Positions 62,871 to 64,000 of a stretch of DNA of 64,000 nucleotides are shown here, one piece after another; positions within the stretch are counted from its first letter, which is position 1; every line of letters begins with the position of its first letter. This stretch comes from JAHEKB01 sp049115575 (GTDB lineage Bacteria > Bacteroidota > Bacteroidia > NS11-12g > UBA9320), in NCBI GenBank assembly GCA_049115575.1, contig JAGDZU010000002.1, positions 558,001 through 622,000 on the forward strand, given 5' to 3'. Both the position numbers and the translations under genes were made by a program. Below the pieces are notes generated by a model. That model ran no database searches and was not told the DNA's origin. It was given only the letters and a program-made list of their open reading frames with translations.

Positions 62871-64000
62871 TTATGCCCTTTTAAGGCCTTGAAACAGCAT
62901 AGAGAAGATGACTACTACAGCGCATGCAATAAAATTATACCATAGGAAAGACAGCTCAAGCCCGGTAATTAATTGAAAATGTTCTTGGAAGAAATGTACA
63001 TAGAAAATGAAGCATTGAGCTATGATTGCCGCCCAAAGTACAGCTCTAGAATTGATGTACTTGATGAACAATCCAACTATGAATATACCTAGGATAGTAC
63101 CATAGAAAAGACTACCAAGAATATTTACAAATTCAACTAGATTGTCGAATAAGGTGGCAACGCTTGCAAAGGCAATAGCAGCTAAACCCCAAAATAAAGT
63201 GAGCCACTTGGAGCTTCTCAAATAATGCCTTTCAGTTTTTCCTTGTCTGTTTCTTTTATAGAAATCTATGGTTGTAGTGGTAGCCAAAGCGTTTAATTCT
63301 GCGGCAGTACTGGACATAGCGGCCGAGAAAATCACAGCAATTAACAATCCCACCAATCCAGCGGGTAACCATTTGAGTATCCAGGATATAAATACAAAAT
63401 CAGTTTCCTTGACTTTTGAGGTATAGCCCAATTTACTAAGACTTTCCTGAAACTTTATATTGAGTTCTTTTTGTTCTTCATTAATGTAGGCTAAGTCTTT
63501 AGTGTGTAATCCATTTTGCAATTGAATCTTCTCTAGTTCTATACGCTCATGTTCATCTTGTAGAATTCTAAAATCCTCTGGAGATTTGTCTTCAATGTAT
63601 TCTAGTTTAGAGCTATCAAAGCTGAGAGGTTTTTCGTAAATGGTATAAAAGCTAAAAACCAAGACGCCCATGAAGAGTATAAAGAATTGCATAGGAATCT
63701 TAAGTATGGCATTAAAGTATAATCCTGTCCTGATTTCTTTTAAACTTTTACCGCTGATGTAACGCTGTACTTGACTTTGGTCTGTTCCAAAATAGGAGAG
63801 CATTAAGAAGGTACCACCAATTAGACCTGACCATACATTATATCGATTCCCCAAATCCCAATTAGTGTCAAAGGCTTTTAACATACCTTCAGCCGATGCC
63901 AAAGTCATCACATGATCCATACTGACCTTTTCCTGTATGTAATAGATCAAAAAACCAAAGGCCACAAACAGACCTATAAAAATGATGGCCATTTGTTGTT
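62871..64000 (-). CDS. Sodium/solute symporter (SSS family), 3' part; gene continues past window
   Basis: The frame is open to the window edge, and the visible part (at least 375 residues) holds the C-terminal helices of an SSS transporter. GGTFLMLSYFGTDQSQVQRYISG and AAMSSTAAELNALATTTTIDFYKR are strong family motifs. A charged cytoplasmic loop (about 130-185, coiled-coil-like: QDEHERIELEKIQLQ) is longer than usual. The ATG at 63992 is therefore internal. The substrate is unknown. Confidence 0.85.
   Translation of the reverse strand, partial: QQMAIIFIGLFVAFGFLIYYIQEKVSMDHVMTLASAEGMLKAFDTNWDLGNRYNVWSGLIGGTFLMLSYFGTDQSQVQRYISGKSLKEIRTGLYFNAILKIPMQFFILFMGVLVFSFYTIYEKPLSFDSSKLEYIEDKSPEDFRILQDEHERIELEKIQLQNGLHTKDLAYINEEQKELNIKFQESLSKLGYTSKVKETDFVFISWILKWLPAGLVGLLIAVIFSAAMSSTAAELNALATTTTIDFYKRNRQGKTERHYLRSSKWLTLFWGLAAIAFASVATLFDNLVEFVNILGSLFYGTILGIFIVGLFIKYINSRAVLWAAIIAQCFIFYVHFFQEHFQLITGLELSFLWYNFIACAVVVIFSMLFQGLKRA

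Noticed and set aside
1..64000. tRNA, rRNA, CRISPR or riboswitch
   Set aside because: No T-loop-like or direct-repeat/spacer pattern and no recognisable aptamer was seen by eye; small RNAs could be missed.

Overview
The window looks like a chromosome segment of a marine, flavobacteria-like member of the Bacteroidetes. The supporting signs are an AT-rich genome, type IX secretion (Por) C-terminal sorting domains of both kinds, lipoproteins with Bacteroidetes-style lipoboxes, TAnnTTTG -7 promoter boxes lying a few bases upstream of start codons, and a laminarin utilisation locus. No tRNA, rRNA, CRISPR array, complete insertion sequence or integrase gene was seen.

Region 1 (1-14457, plus strand) is a laminarin (beta-1,3/1,6-glucan) utilisation locus. 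In order it holds the end of an outer-membrane barrel gene, a surface glycan-binding lipoprotein, a GH16 laminarinase, a large cytoplasmic phosphorylase resembling GH149, a GH17 lipoprotein, a GH30 lipoprotein (probable beta-1,6 debranching), a GPH/MFS sugar symporter fused to a C-terminal GH17 domain, a free cytoplasmic GH17 paralogous to that domain, and a BadF-type sugar kinase. Polymer would be cut and debranched outside or in the periplasm, imported by the symporter, then hydrolysed and phosphorolysed in the cytoplasm.

Region 2 (about 14.5-31.7 kb) starts with a pseudouridine synthase, a MATE exporter and a GNAT acetyltransferase. From 17.2 kb it becomes accessory: a desaturase, secreted or membrane proteins, an esterase, a serine hydrolase, a ceramidase-like protein, two genes each broken by one in-frame TAA, SRPBCC and lipocalin-like proteins, an AraC regulator, a lipase-like hydrolase and an HxlR/NTF2 pair. 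The intergenic spaces carry degenerate repeats. The most striking are three noncoding copies (17250, 20744, 24541) of the last 18 bp of mnmE, in the same orientation as the real mnmE end at 31687. They divide 17.2-31.7 kb into three modules. The 3' end of mnmE (thdF/trmE) is the known attachment site of SGI1-type genomic islands, so this looks like a tandem array of decaying islands stacked at the mnmE end.

Region 3 (31.7-64 kb) is mostly core: mnmE (with no ordinary start codon), a type IX-secreted lectin-like protein, a LOG protein, a sodium/solute symporter, a LysM glucosaminidase, DsbD, GmhA, VanW, aspartate ammonia-lyase, TrmB, MenE, a Tat-exported aminotransferase-fold protein, a parvulin/SurA/MoxR operon, an exonuclease/GIY-YIG fusion, two PLP decarboxylases beside a cysteine dioxygenase (possible hypotaurine route), an LpxL-like acyltransferase, a PGI/PMI, RluD and the end of a second symporter.
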